A stretch of DNA of 22,550 nt, taken from contig DAEG01000055.1 of assembly GCA_002495235.1 (NCBI GenBank), forward strand, positions 1 to 22,550, given 5' to 3'. Made by a program: the position numbers and the translations under genes. Numbering within the stretch: position 1 is the stretch's first letter; each line of letters starts with the position of its first letter. The notes beneath the pieces are model-generated. The model saw nothing but the letters and a program-made list of their open reading frames with translations, ran no database searches and was not told the DNA's origin. Below, piece after piece: positions 1-7,410 of the stretch. The DNA is from Euryarchaeota archaeon UBA287. Lineage in GTDB: Archaea > Thermoplasmatota > UBA186 > UBA287.

Positions 1-807
1 ACGGGTGAGAAGGCGGACGAGTTTTACGACCCGGGAAGCTTTGTTGCGATGAGGGGCTTCGAGTGGTCACAGCCAATGGCTGGGCACATGAATGTCTTAG
101 GCACAGAGGAATTTACGAGCGCGATAAAGACCACTTCACTGAACAGGATGTACGGATGGATAGACGATCACGCTGCTCTCGCCCAGTTCAACCATCCAGG
201 CAGAAAGGAGGGCCCCTTCGTTGAGGACTTCAACGACCTCGAGTTTGAGGATTCGGTTTCAGACAACATCGTGAGCATTGAGACGGGCAACAAGGGTACA
301 GGAAACAACGACGGAGAGTACTACGAGTATTACCCAAAGGCACTGCAGAACGGCTGGACCGTGGGTCCAGCGGATAATTGGGACAACCATGAGCTCAAAA
401 CAGCGTATCCGCACAGGACAGCGGTAATCGCCGAGGATCTGACGAGAGAGGCCCTCTACGAAGCCCTCGCTTCGAGAAGATTCTACAGCACCGACGACAG
501 CAATCTGCGCGTCATATTCAAGTGCAACGGTGAATGGATGGGCTCGGAGGTACAGGGCGATCAGCTCTCATTTGACATAGTTGTTGAGGATGACGAGCCC
601 ATAGAGCGGCTTGAGATCCTCAATGAGAGAGGAGACGCTGTCCTTTCAATGGAGGCTAATGACAACAACGTGGAGTGGAGACCGGAACTGGAGGCTAAAG
701 ACAGAGCATATTATCTCAGGGTCTTTGAGATCGACGCGAACGGGGACGAGCCTGAAGCACCGGAAGGCCTGCAGATAGCGGTCACGGCCCCTGTGTGGGT
801 TGTCTGA
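1..807 (+). CDS. PHP-domain metallohydrolase, CehA/McbA-like (5' end outside window)
   Basis: The reading frame is open from the first base, so this is the C-terminal about 268 residues of a longer protein; the first internal ATG (49) is not the true start. Visible family signs are the GFEW segment followed by GHMNVLG, the FNHPG segment, a Gly-Trp-x-Val-Gly-Pro stretch followed by DNWDNHE (the His is in the usual place of a PHP metal ligand), and a C-terminal beta domain with ASRRFYSTDDSN and WMGSEV. These match the C-terminal half of CehA/McbA-type PHP metal-dependent hydrolases, which cleave phosphoester or carbamate-like bonds; the substrate cannot be told. The N-terminal His-x-His motif would lie upstream of the window. 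A T-rich run follows the stop. Family assignment is fairly sure, function is not. Confidence 0.75.
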   Translation, partial: TGEKADEFYDPGSFVAMRGFEWSQPMAGHMNVLGTEEFTSAIKTTSLNRMYGWIDDHAALAQFNHPGRKEGPFVEDFNDLEFEDSVSDNIVSIETGNKGTGNNDGEYYEYYPKALQNGWTVGPADNWDNHELKTAYPHRTAVIAEDLTREALYEALASRRFYSTDDSNLRVIFKCNGEWMGSEVQGDQLSFDIVVEDDEPIERLEILNERGDAVLSMEANDNNVEWRPELEAKDRAYYLRVFEIDANGDEPEAPEGLQIAVTAPVWVV

Positions 808-823
808 TCAACCTCACCCCTCC

Positions 824-828
824 TTTTT
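824..828 (+). terminator. T-run after the PHP gene
   Basis: Five T residues after a pyrimidine-rich stretch, 17 bases past the stop of the PHP gene. Archaeal RNA polymerase stops at such T-runs without a hairpin. The run is short, so this is weak. Confidence 0.3.
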
Positions 829-870
829 ATTGCTCACGCCCTCTTGTGCGGGATGGATCGGGCAGAAATC

Positions 871-879
871 TTTAAAAGA
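871..879 (+). promoter_or_regulatory. TATA box for the small membrane protein at 898
   Basis: TTTAAAAGA centred at 875, about 23 bases before the ATG at 898. This spacing predicts a leaderless transcript and argues against the ATGs at 886 and 889 as the start. Confidence 0.5.
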
Positions 880-897
880 TAAAAGATGATGCTTTTT

Positions 898-1170
898 ATG
901 GGCATATGGGACGATTATCCGGATGAGGGTAAAGGGCGAGGTGTTATCTACATACTGCTCATAGCCCTGATCATATTTTTTTCGCTGGTAGCATACAGAG
1001 CTTACGACCTCAAAAGACGCGAGGTGGATCTGAAGCTGAGGCTGAGCGAGAGCCGGTTTGGATCGATGGAAGCACAGGGGTCATTTTCTATACATTTTTT
1101 GAGCTCAGATCATGCTATCAGGATGGTGTGCTCCCATACTCCACGGGATCCTTTATTCCTGCTTCGCTGA
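898..1170 (+). CDS. small single-span membrane protein, unknown function
   Basis: About 90 residues from the ATG at 898; an ATG at 886 would add four. An acidic N-terminus (MGIWDDYPDEG) is followed by one strong membrane helix (about residues 15-34, VIYILLIALIIFFSLVAYRA) and a charged segment (DLKRREVDLKLRLSESR). The last 18 or so residues are read from DNA that also encodes the C-terminus of queC on the other strand (53 bp convergent overlap). A TATA box about 23 bases upstream supports expression. I recognise no family. The C-terminal tail after about residue 55 looks less gene-like, so the gene could be degraded or frameshifted there. Confidence 0.45.
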   Translation: MGIWDDYPDEGKGRGVIYILLIALIIFFSLVAYRAYDLKRREVDLKLRLSESRFGSMEAQGSFSIHFLSSDHAIRMVCSHTPRDPLFLLR

Positions 1171-1777
1171 AACCTTTTAGCCTGAGTAGGCAGGAGTCGC
1201 ACGTCCCGCAAGCCTTCTCCCCACCTTCGTAGCAGCTCCACGTCAACTCTAGAGGCGCGTTCAATCTTATGCCCTCCCTCACGATCTCTCCCTTGTCCAT
1301 GTCTATGAGCGGGGCTAGAAGCCTTACCCTGTTGTTCTTCATTCCGACCTTTATCAGATCATTCCATGCCTCTATGTACGGCTTTGTGCAGTCGGGGTAG
1401 CCGGAGAAATCTACGGCGTTGGCACCTATGAATATCGCTTCTGCGCCTAGGATCTCGCTCCACGAGAGGGCGTAGGCCACGAAGATGGTATTCCTTGCAG
1501 GCACGTAGGTGACAGGTATCTCCTTCCCTATCTCACCGTCATGAGGCACATCAATGGCTGAGGTTAGTGCGTCTGCCCGCGCCGGGAGCTCTACACCAAT
1601 TATCCTGTGTTCCATGCCAAGCCTCTGCGCTATCTTTTTGGCCGATTCGAGCTCTCTTCTGTGTCTCTGCCCGTAATCAAAGCTCAAAGCGTAAAGCTCG
1701 TACCCCTCGCTCTTCGCGATGCATGCGGTGACGCAGCTGTCAAGGCCGCCTGAGAGCAGGACTATGGCTCGTACCAT
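1118..1777 (-). CDS. queC: 7-cyano-7-deazaguanine synthase QueC
   Basis: QueC converts 7-carboxy-7-deazaguanine to preQ0 with ATP and ammonia; in Archaea preQ0 is the base inserted into tRNA on the way to archaeosine. The 219-residue protein has the N-type ATP pyrophosphatase loop SGGLDS (residues 9-14) and the C-terminal zinc site C182, C190, C193, C196 (SCYEGGEKACGTCDSC), with the usual family length. Its ATG overlaps the end of queD by 16 bp, so the two are translated from one message. Its 3' end overlaps the convergent small membrane gene. The short tail after DPVEY (GSTPS) is an ordinary extension. No queE is seen nearby. Confidence 0.95.
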   Translation of the reverse strand: MVRAIVLLSGGLDSCVTACIAKSEGYELYALSFDYGQRHRRELESAKKIAQRLGMEHRIIGVELPARADALTSAIDVPHDGEIGKEIPVTYVPARNTIFVAYALSWSEILGAEAIFIGANAVDFSGYPDCTKPYIEAWNDLIKVGMKNNRVRLLAPLIDMDKGEIVREGIRLNAPLELTWSCYEGGEKACGTCDSCLLRLKGFSEAGIKDPVEYGSTPS

Positions 1778-2211
1778 GCCACGCTCCCGAGGCCCTCTTC
1801 CACTCCCACAGCGACCTTAAATTCACCAGCGTTCTCTGTTAAATCCCTGTGAATGTGCATCGCTATCAGCTCCGCGGTACAGGCTTCTGCATCGAGCATG
1901 AAGCAGTCCTCTCTAGCGAAGACGTATCTTCTGCCATCTATTTCGGCCGTTATGCTTTCCCTCTCTGTCCTAAATCTGTGGTCCTTTGCTGGTATCAGCA
2001 TCCTGTGATCCATGGTCGAGGCTATCTCTCTGAGCCTTTTCTTGAGCTCTGTGAAATCTACGAGCATGCTCTCCTTGCTCTCTCCCGTTATCCTCACGCT
2101 CACAAAATAGCTATGGCCGTGCAGGTGCCTGCACTTATCGCTTTCAGGTATCATATGGGCAGCCTCAAAGTTTATGCGCGCGTCCCTTCCGTTGATCTCT
2201 ACGGTAAACAT
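1762..2211 (-). CDS. queD: 6-carboxytetrahydropterin synthase, QueD/PTPS family
   Basis: QueD makes 6-carboxy-tetrahydropterin from dihydroneopterin triphosphate, the step before QueE and QueC in preQ0 synthesis. Counting from the ATG at 2211 (149 residues), zinc ligands H19, H31 and H33 (FEAAH, HLHGHSY) and catalytic C27 fall at almost the same numbers as in E. coli QueD; this is my reason for that start rather than the in-frame ATG at 2250. MDHRML supplies the later conserved histidine. An insertion of about 30 residues before the C-terminal LDAEACTAELIA helix is common in archaeal members. It lies upstream of queC and overlaps it by 16 bp. A TATA-like element at 2262-2271 would place transcription start inside the longer version, which also favours 2211. 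Confidence 0.9.
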   Translation of the reverse strand: MFTVEINGRDARINFEAAHMIPESDKCRHLHGHSYFVSVRITGESKESMLVDFTELKKRLREIASTMDHRMLIPAKDHRFRTERESITAEIDGRRYVFAREDCFMLDAEACTAELIAMHIHRDLTENAGEFKVAVGVEEGLGSVAWYEP

Positions 2212-2279
2212 CCTGCCCAATCGCTTTGTACATATCTGAATTTTTGCCATTTTTGGGCTTTGATTAAAATACAGGTGTT

Positions 2280-2861
2280 TTATCTTCTTCTCAATCTCGG
2301 GATCATGGAAGGGACGTCTCTTGTGTATTCGGCGTATTCATCACCAAATGCTGCGACTAGTTCTTTCTCTTCTCTCCTTATTCTCAAATGAAATGCAGCA
2401 AGACACAGGACAAATAGCAGAAGGGCAATGGCATTCCATGAGATGAGAGCGAAGCCAAGAGAACAAGAGAGGTTTGATAAATAGATGGGATGTCTTATTT
2501 TTGAATAGATACCGCTCTTTACGAGCTTCTGCTCTCCCGCCCCTGCGGCCAGAGGCGACCAGTGTTCAGCGAGGTCTCTTCTTGCGACCAGATTTATGCC
2601 TATGCCAACCATGGTAAAGGTAAAGCCGAGCAAGGCGATAGGGAGCGCATATGTCTCTCTGGTGATGGATGCGACGGCGTCAAACAGAAGTGTTACGTAA
2701 GAGGCGTATATCAGATAGAATGTGTAGTCCCTGCTCTTTATGACACCTGACCCTGTTGGTATGCCAGCGCCGCGTTTGCGTGATACGTAGAGGCCGAGGT
2801 AATTGTTTAGAACGATACACAGAACGAGAAGAGCAAGCATCAGTGTGCTCTCCATGCTCAT
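2280..2861 (-). CDS. isoprenylcysteine carboxyl methyltransferase-like membrane protein
   Basis: A 193-residue membrane protein with about five hydrophobic segments. The C-terminal half has the ICMT/PEMT-type signature: LVKSGIYSKIRHPIYLSNL (about residues 113-131), a membrane hairpin, then RREEKELVAAFGDEYAEYTR and a Pro-containing end. Members bind S-adenosylmethionine through this R-HP / E-E region and methylate membrane-embedded substrates, often prenylated cysteine or lipids; the archaeal substrate is unknown. The ATG overlaps the purC stop (ATGA), so the two are co-translated, although no metabolic link is evident. Family assignment is sure; the specific reaction is not. Confidence 0.85.
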   Translation of the reverse strand: MSMESTLMLALLVLCIVLNNYLGLYVSRKRGAGIPTGSGVIKSRDYTFYLIYASYVTLLFDAVASITRETYALPIALLGFTFTMVGIGINLVARRDLAEHWSPLAAGAGEQKLVKSGIYSKIRHPIYLSNLSCSLGFALISWNAIALLLFVLCLAAFHLRIRREEKELVAAFGDEYAEYTRDVPSMIPRLRRR

Positions 2862-3550
2862 AGTGCAGAGGTCACTATTTCGTATACCTTCTTATACCCT
2901 GCGAGGACATCTCCCTTGTCAAACCGGTAGAGATCCTTGTCAAGACTCTCGTTCTTCTCGTTCCAGAACCTGCAGGTGTCGCATGAGATCTCGTCCGCAA
3001 CCAGCAGCTCTTTTCCGTATCTGCCGAACTCAAGCTTGAAATCGACGAGCTTTATTCCATGCCCGGCAAAGAATCCTTTGAGGATTCCGTTAACCTCTAA
3101 TGCCAGGTCTCTCATCCTGCCCATCTCCTCTCTGCTTGAGGCGCCAAGTGCTTCTGCTATGTCCTCATTCAGCAGTGGATCGTGGTATGTGTCGTTCTTC
3201 AGATCGAAGAGGACCACGGGTCTTTTGAACTCTGTACCTTCCTTCACGGGGTAGTTCTTCGTTATGGAGCCTGCGCCGATGTTCCTGACTATGACCTCCA
3301 GAGGCACTATCTCGACACGTTTTGCCCTCATCCTCGTGTCGCCGTCCATTCCTATGTAATGGGTTTTAATGCCGCTCTTCTCTAGCAGCGTGAACATCTT
3401 TGCTGAGGTCTGGGCGTTGTAGAAGCCTTTTCCCTTTATCTGATCATGCTTCACGGCGTCAAAGGCCGTTATGTCGTCTCTGAACTCCATGACGACTTCG
3501 TCGCCATCTTCGTAGACCGTTTTGGCCTTGCCCCTGTAGATCTCCCTCAT
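2858..3550 (-). CDS. purC: phosphoribosylaminoimidazole-succinocarboxamide synthase
   Basis: PurC (SAICAR synthetase) joins aspartate to CAIR with ATP in purine synthesis in the cytosol. The 230-residue protein has the usual family length and its conserved blocks in order: YRGKAKTVYE (ATP-binding strand pair), FRDDITAFDA, VRNIGAGSI, DPLLNEDI, KLVDFKLEFG and LVADEISCDTCRFW. It begins with an ATG placed 24 bases from the centre of a TATA box, so its message is probably leaderless. The promoter region is shared back to back with the nac gene. Downstream it is coupled to the ICMT-like gene by an ATGA overlap. Confidence 0.96.
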   Translation of the reverse strand: MREIYRGKAKTVYEDGDEVVMEFRDDITAFDAVKHDQIKGKGFYNAQTSAKMFTLLEKSGIKTHYIGMDGDTRMRAKRVEIVPLEVIVRNIGAGSITKNYPVKEGTEFKRPVVLFDLKNDTYHDPLLNEDIAEALGASSREEMGRMRDLALEVNGILKGFFAGHGIKLVDFKLEFGRYGKELLVADEISCDTCRFWNEKNESLDKDLYRFDKGDVLAGYKKVYEIVTSAL

Positions 3551-3568
3551 GAGCGTAATCCCTTTCTA

Positions 3569-3579
3569 TCTTAAAAAAG
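3569..3579 (-). promoter_or_regulatory. TATA box for purC
   Basis: Reads CTTTTTTAAGA on the minus strand, centred 24 bases before the purC ATG at 3550, giving a leaderless transcript. It lies about 12 bases from the oppositely directed nac TATA box. Confidence 0.6.
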
Positions 3580-3590
3580 TTCACTGCAAA

Positions 3591-3599
3591 ATTATAAAT
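3591..3599 (+). promoter_or_regulatory. TATA box for nac
   Basis: ATTATAAAT centred about 27 bases before the nac ATG at 3622. The transcript would begin at or just before the start codon. Confidence 0.6.
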
Positions 3600-3621
3600 C
3601 CGAATATAGAACTCTTAATCC

Positions 3622-3987
3622 ATGTTCGGTAAGATGAACCCGAGACAGATGAGACAGATGATGAAGCAGATGGGTATAAAGATGGAGGAGCTTGATGCTG
3701 ATGAGGTCATCATACGGGCCAAGGACAGGGTCATAAGAATAACCGAGCCGGAGATCTCTGTGATCACCGCGCAGGGTCAGAAGAGCTACCAGATAAGCGG
3801 CAAGGAGAGCGTGGAGGCTGCGGCCAATGTTCCGGAAGCAAAAGACGCTGTGCAGATAAGAGATGAGGACATAGATCTGGTCGCGCAGCAGGCCGGAGTT
3901 AACAGAGAAAAAGCGAGAGAGGCACTGGAGAAAACTAACGGGGATCTTGCTGAGGCCATACTTCAGCTCCAGCAATCAACCCAGTAG
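3622..3987 (+). CDS. nac: nascent polypeptide-associated complex protein (archaeal NAC-alpha)
   Basis: Archaeal NAC binds the ribosome near the exit tunnel and contacts emerging polypeptides as a homodimer. The 121-residue protein has the family's two parts: a methionine-rich N-terminus (MFGKMNPRQMRQMMKQMG) leading into the NAC beta-barrel (about residues 20-65, with the EVIIRAKDRVIRI strand and SYQISG), and a C-terminal UBA domain (about 85-119, IDLVAQQAGVNREKAREAL). This gene is confined to Archaea and eukaryotes and fixes the domain of the organism. The start is supported by a TATA box about 27 bases upstream. The last 12 bp overlap the convergent SCP2-like gene. Confidence 0.96.
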   Translation: MFGKMNPRQMRQMMKQMGIKMEELDADEVIIRAKDRVIRITEPEISVITAQGQKSYQISGKESVEAAANVPEAKDAVQIRDEDIDLVAQQAGVNREKAREALEKTNGDLAEAILQLQQSTQ

Positions 3988-4278
3988 CTTTGTGAGGAAC
4001 ATTATGTCTTTCAGGCTTGCCTTCACTCTCACCTTTTTAAGGGCGTAAGCGCGCATGGGGCTGAGCTCCCCACTGGCCAGAGCTCTGAATGTTTCGTCGC
4101 TCATCTCTATTTTTATGTCTGGATCACTCTCGTTAGTCCTCTTTATCTCCGAGTTCTCGACCCGAAAGCAGAGCTGTCGCTCACCGATCCGCAGAAGGAC
4201 ACTCCTATCAAATCCTTCGAGGTCTGCGTTTTCTTCGAGATACTCTATCGCCCTTTCTATTGCGTCATAGTCTTCCAT
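3976..4278 (-). CDS. SCP2 sterol-carrier-like domain protein
   Basis: A 100-residue cytosolic protein. After a helical N-terminus it shows the SCP2-type pattern: strands LCFRVENSEIKR and DIKIEMSDETFRALASGELSPMRAYAL, then KVRVKASLKDIMFLTKLL, where a Gly-Lys-Val segment usually sits. SCP2 domains hold lipids or acyl chains in a hydrophobic pocket; the ligand here is unknown. The ATG lies inside the 3' end of rnhB (14 bp overlap), so it is the last gene of the small rnhB operon. Its 3' end overlaps nac by 12 bp in convergent orientation. Confidence 0.75.
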   Translation of the reverse strand: MEDYDAIERAIEYLEENADLEGFDRSVLLRIGERQLCFRVENSEIKRTNESDPDIKIEMSDETFRALASGELSPMRAYALKKVRVKASLKDIMFLTKLLG

Positions 4279-4888
4279 TCAGGTACCTCCTGGCCGGAAG
4301 CCAGCTTTTCCTTATGTGTGGAGGGAAACTCTGTGAGTTCTCAAACCAGCTCCGCAGGAAAGTCTTGGTCCTCTCATCACTGGCGTATCCGCTTCCGACA
4401 GAGATTCCTGTCATGTTCTCTAACTCCTCCTGTATCAACTCCATATCACGGTCCCTCTCCACCTTTGCTATTATCGACGCTGCCGATACCACGGCATATC
4501 TGTCATCAGCCTTGAACTCAGCCACTATCCTCACATCCGGGCATGCCAGCTTCAGCTCCTTCTCAAAGCTCTGGCCCAGAGAGTCAACATAGACAAAATC
4601 GCATCCCAGATTTTTTATTATCCTGCCGAAAGCCTCGCACTCTATCGCGTTCAGATTTTTTCCAGATGCGCGCATGGAGTCTATCTCCTCTGGTTGTATC
4701 TTTATGACTTCGATCATATCGGCTCTCTCTGTGATCTCACCGTAGAGCCTCTCCCTCCGGCCCTTGGAGCACTTTTTTGAGTCTCTAACCCGGATAGCTT
4801 TTAGCTCTTCCTCTTCTCCGACAACCCCTGCGAACACCAGAGGTCCAAAAACGGGTCCTCTGCCTGCCTCGTCAGTCCCGCCAGTCAT
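4265..4888 (-). CDS. rnhB: ribonuclease HII
   Basis: RNase HII cuts RNA in RNA-DNA hybrids and removes single ribonucleotides from DNA. From the ATG at 4888 (207 residues, normal for Archaea) the protein opens with MTGGTDEAGRGPVFGPLVFAG; D6 and E7 of DEAGRG are catalytic, and the later DSLGQ and ADDRYAVVSAASIIAKVERD segments carry the remaining acidic residues. I chose 4888 over an in-frame ATG at 4948 because it forms an ATGA overlap with the small upstream ORF and because the family starts just before DEAGRG. The end overlaps the SCP2-like gene by 14 bp. Confidence 0.95.
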   Translation of the reverse strand: MTGGTDEAGRGPVFGPLVFAGVVGEEEELKAIRVRDSKKCSKGRRERLYGEITERADMIEVIKIQPEEIDSMRASGKNLNAIECEAFGRIIKNLGCDFVYVDSLGQSFEKELKLACPDVRIVAEFKADDRYAVVSAASIIAKVERDRDMELIQEELENMTGISVGSGYASDERTKTFLRSWFENSQSFPPHIRKSWLPARRYLNGRL

Positions 4889-5049
4889 ATGATCCGGAAG
4901 CACAGGGTTAGCATCTTCCAGCATTCGTAGATCGGCACAAAAAACCACTCTGGTGAGTTATAATAGAACCAGTAGAAGCAGTGTCTTATAAGCGGAAGGT
5001 GGTTCATAAACCACCACAGATAATCACCCAGCACGCTCATCAGAAACAT
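4885..5049 (-). CDS. 54-residue hydrophobic aromatic-rich protein, unknown
   Basis: From the ATG at 5049 this frame encodes about 54 residues dominated by Trp, Phe, Tyr and Leu (for example DYLWWFMNHLPL and CFYWFYYNSPEWFFVP), probably membrane-associated. Two signs favour a real gene: a TATA box (5071-5078) about 25 bases before the ATG, and an ATGA overlap with the preferred rnhB start. Longer starts exist upstream in frame (to 5160) but would place the TATA box inside the gene. I recognise no family; it could be the tail of a decayed larger membrane protein or a leader ORF for rnhB. Confidence 0.45.
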   Translation of the reverse strand: MFLMSVLGDYLWWFMNHLPLIRHCFYWFYYNSPEWFFVPIYECWKMLTLCFRII

Positions 5050-5070
5050 AAGCAAAATATGTTCTTGCGC

Positions 5071-5078
5071 ATATAAAT
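5071..5078 (-). promoter_or_regulatory. TATA box for the small ORF-rnhB-SCP2 operon
   Basis: Reads ATTTATAT on the minus strand, about 25 bases before the ATG at 5049. It would drive a leaderless message for the 54-residue ORF, rnhB and the SCP2-like gene. Confidence 0.5.
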
Positions 5079-5207
5079 CTCTTTCTTTTTTGATACGCAT
5101 ACAGGATCCTTTGAGTGGGAGCTCACAACTCACGTGATACAGCGTTCGTTCTATGATCAAAAGAGAAAACCCGGAGCTTCTGCGCAGTCCCCAGCGCCTC
5201 TACCGCG

Positions 5208-5870
5208 TCATATTCCGAGGTATAGGCGCTCTGACAGGAACTCGGGCAGTTTCGCTCTCCTGTTGTGCTCCGCGGTCTCGTCTATATCGTATTCGACCCT
5301 GTAGAACTCTGTTTTTCTCCGTTCCGTGTCTAGCGTCGCGAAAGCGCTCCTCGGGTCTCCATCCCTAGGCTGTCCGACAGAGCCCGGATTTATGTACGTG
5401 CCTCTCCCGGTTTCGATCCTCATTGGGACGTGCGTATGTCCCAGCACTATGAACTCTCTTTTATCGTCCATGAGGCTCTCAAGAAACCGCACCGGGCTAT
5501 CGGGGAATACGTATTCAAAGATGCTCCTGGGGCTCCCGTGAGTGAACAGAACCTCATCACGCTCCATATTTATCGGTAGCGATGATAGTTTCTTCGTTTC
5601 GAAATTTTTCCTTGTCCACTCTATCGCCGCAGCGGCATGCTCATTGAACCCCCTCGTGTCGCCGGTCAGGGCGGCATAATCGTGGTTGCCCATGACGCTC
5701 TCTATGCCGCGGGTCTTTAGCGTGCTGAAGCACTCCTCCGGAAAGGAGTTGTAGCCCACAGTATCCCCGCAACAGACTATGTCTTCGGTTCCCAGTTCAT
5801 CGATCTCCTCCAGGACTGCTTTGAGCGCAGGAAGGTTGGAATGGATATCAGATATGATGGCAAGGAGCAT
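5208..5870 (-). CDS. YfcE/MJ0936-like metallophosphoesterase
   Basis: A 220-residue calcineurin-like phosphoesterase with a two-metal centre. All motifs are present: D8 and H10 (SDIHSN), D36 (CCGDTVGY), N62-H63 (GNHD), H111 (THGSP), H145 and H147 (GHTH). NPGSVGQPRDGD near the C-terminus is typical of the YfcE/MJ0936 group, which hydrolyses phosphodiesters in vitro; the natural substrate is not known. The start is the ATG at 5870, immediately before the first motif strand (MLLAIISDIHSN); the frame is open further upstream but that part lies within the symporter gene. It begins 20 bases after the symporter stop and is probably in its operon. Confidence 0.9.
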   Translation of the reverse strand: MLLAIISDIHSNLPALKAVLEEIDELGTEDIVCCGDTVGYNSFPEECFSTLKTRGIESVMGNHDYAALTGDTRGFNEHAAAAIEWTRKNFETKKLSSLPINMERDEVLFTHGSPRSIFEYVFPDSPVRFLESLMDDKREFIVLGHTHVPMRIETGRGTYINPGSVGQPRDGDPRSAFATLDTERRKTEFYRVEYDIDETAEHNRRAKLPEFLSERLYLGI

Positions 5871-5890
5871 GACTGGACTGTCCTTTTGCG

Positions 5891-7312
5891 TTAATCTTTT
5901 TTTGGGAACGCCAGGGAAGTGATGACTGCAGCAAGGAATGGAATGGTGAAGGACGCTATGCGTTCTGTGATGAGCGCGCTGAGGCCTGAGGATATCCACA
6001 TGACCGTCACCAGTATGCCTGCAATAAATGAGGCGTAGACGCCCGCCTTTGAGAATCTCTTCCAGAAGAGAGACAGGGTTATTGAAGGCGCAAATGCACC
6101 GGCAAGGCCGGCCCAGCCGTAGGAAACGAGATCATAGACGACATCACTGCCGAAGATCGCAAATATCAGGGCAGAGGCCCCTATGCTCGCGATGGCGATC
6201 CTTGAGACCAGCAGCGCTCTGCGCTCACCGATCTTTCCCTTGCATATGATCTCGCAGTATATGTCGTGGGAAACCGCAGAACTGGCCACCAGTAGTTCGG
6301 AGTCCACGGTCGACATGACCGCGGCTATCGCTCCGGCCAGAAGCAGACCCGCCAGCGCCGGTGGCATTATGGCCATCACAGCGTATGGCATTATGTCCTC
6401 CGGATCAGCTACAGCGCCGGGTCCAAAGAGGGCAAAGGCCACAGCCCCAAGCAGCCAGGTGCCGATCGTTGTCAGCAGCCCCCAGATTAGGGCCACAGCC
6501 ACAGCTTGTTTCCTTTCTCTCTCGTTCCTCACGGCCATCTGGTTTATCATGAAGTGCGGTTCTCCACCGAGGTATCCGAATATCCAGCTGAGGCTCGTGC
6601 CAAGAAGCAGTGCTATGCCGATGCCCTCTGCATCGCCGAATGGGTGCAGCATGTTGTTTGCCTGCAGCATGCCTATCAGGGATGCGCCGTTGCTCCTGAG
6701 CGCAATGAGTCCTGCCAGCGGTGTTGCGCACAGAGTTATCAACATGAGGAACGAATGCACGGCGTCAACCCACACTATGGATATGAATCCGCCCGCAACG
6801 CAGTATGCGATTATCACCAGCGCTGAAACGATCACGCCGTAGAGCAGTGGCGTGCCAAAGACCTGCCGCATCACCTTCCCCGCTCCTGCGAACTGCGCCG
6901 CGGTGTATATTGAGTAGAAGATCAGGCACGTCAGGGCGCCAAGCAGTCTCACGGTATCGCTCCTGTACTTCTTTGCAAGGTAGTCCACGGTGGTGACGGC
7001 GTCATACCTCTCCTGCTCCTCCCTGAGCCTTCTCGAGTAGAAGATCCACTGCATTATAGAGCCTACGTAGCAGCCCACAGGGACCCATATCGCCTCAAGT
7101 CCCAGAGTGTAGGCAAGCGCAGGGACGCTTATTATTAGCCACGCGCTCATGTCCGTTGAGCGCTCGGCCAGTGCGAGAGCCCAGCCTGGAAGCTTTCCGC
7201 CACCTATGTAGTAGTCTTTTTTGCCCGCCACCTTTCTTGCGAGCATTATGCTTATGGCCAGGATTGCCGCAAGGTAGCCGGCCAGGGGTATGACCAGAAG
7301 AGGATCCTCCAC
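5891..7312 (-). CDS. putP: sodium:solute symporter, PutP-like (proline)
   Basis: A 473-residue member of the SSS family with about 13 membrane helices, slightly shorter than E. coli PutP. D54-M55-S56 within STDMSAWL matches the PutP sodium-site motif in helix 2, and MSTVDSELLVASSAVSHDIY (S334, T335) matches the second sodium-site helix, where E. coli has S340-T341. The start is a GTG about 23 bases after the centre of a TATA box. Proline is the likely solute because both motifs match PutP more than other branches; this is inference. It is divergent from the exported hydrolase and followed by the phosphoesterase. Confidence 0.87.
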   Translation of the reverse strand: MEDPLLVIPLAGYLAAILAISIMLARKVAGKKDYYIGGGKLPGWALALAERSTDMSAWLIISVPALAYTLGLEAIWVPVGCYVGSIMQWIFYSRRLREEQERYDAVTTVDYLAKKYRSDTVRLLGALTCLIFYSIYTAAQFAGAGKVMRQVFGTPLLYGVIVSALVIIAYCVAGGFISIVWVDAVHSFLMLITLCATPLAGLIALRSNGASLIGMLQANNMLHPFGDAEGIGIALLLGTSLSWIFGYLGGEPHFMINQMAVRNERERKQAVAVALIWGLLTTIGTWLLGAVAFALFGPGAVADPEDIMPYAVMAIMPPALAGLLLAGAIAAVMSTVDSELLVASSAVSHDIYCEIICKGKIGERRALLVSRIAIASIGASALIFAIFGSDVVYDLVSYGWAGLAGAFAPSITLSLFWKRFSKAGVYASFIAGILVTVMWISSGLSALITERIASFTIPFLAAVITSLAFPKKD

Positions 7313-7330
7313 CTTTTTAATGAATGGCGT

Positions 7331-7340
7331 TTTATATAAA
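7331..7340 (-). promoter_or_regulatory. TATA box for the PutP-like gene
   Basis: TTTATATAAA, self-complementary, centred about 23 bases before the GTG at 7312. It supports that GTG as a leaderless start. Confidence 0.6.
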
Positions 7341-7380
7341 TGCTTTTATCGTGATACATGCCCGTTATCAAGTCGCAAAC

Positions 7381-7389
7381 AATAAATAT
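7381..7389 (+). promoter_or_regulatory. TATA box for the exported hydrolase
   Basis: AATAAATAT centred about 26 bases before the ATG at 7411. It rules against the longer frame beginning at 7324, which would contain this promoter. Confidence 0.6.
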
Positions 7390-7410
7390 GAGCTCTTTCC
7401 ATACAAACAC

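Noticed and set aside
1118..2211. QueC as part of a defence system (QueC-like enzymes occur in some anti-phage operons)
   Set aside because: It is paired with a normal queD by overlap, has the full catalytic and zinc motifs, and no effector gene is adjacent; housekeeping archaeosine synthesis explains it.
4265..4948. Longer rnhB start at 4948
   Set aside because: Family proteins start just before DEAGRG, and the ATG at 4888 forms an ATGA overlap with the upstream ORF.
5208..5999. Longer phosphoesterase start at the GTG 5999
   Set aside because: The extra 43 residues lie within the symporter gene and have no family counterpart; MLLAIISDIHSN at 5870 is the normal start.
6028..6842. Open frames opposite the PutP-like gene
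   Set aside because: They are shadows: low-complexity Pro/Arg/Ser-rich translations with no motif, on the strand opposite a clear symporter.
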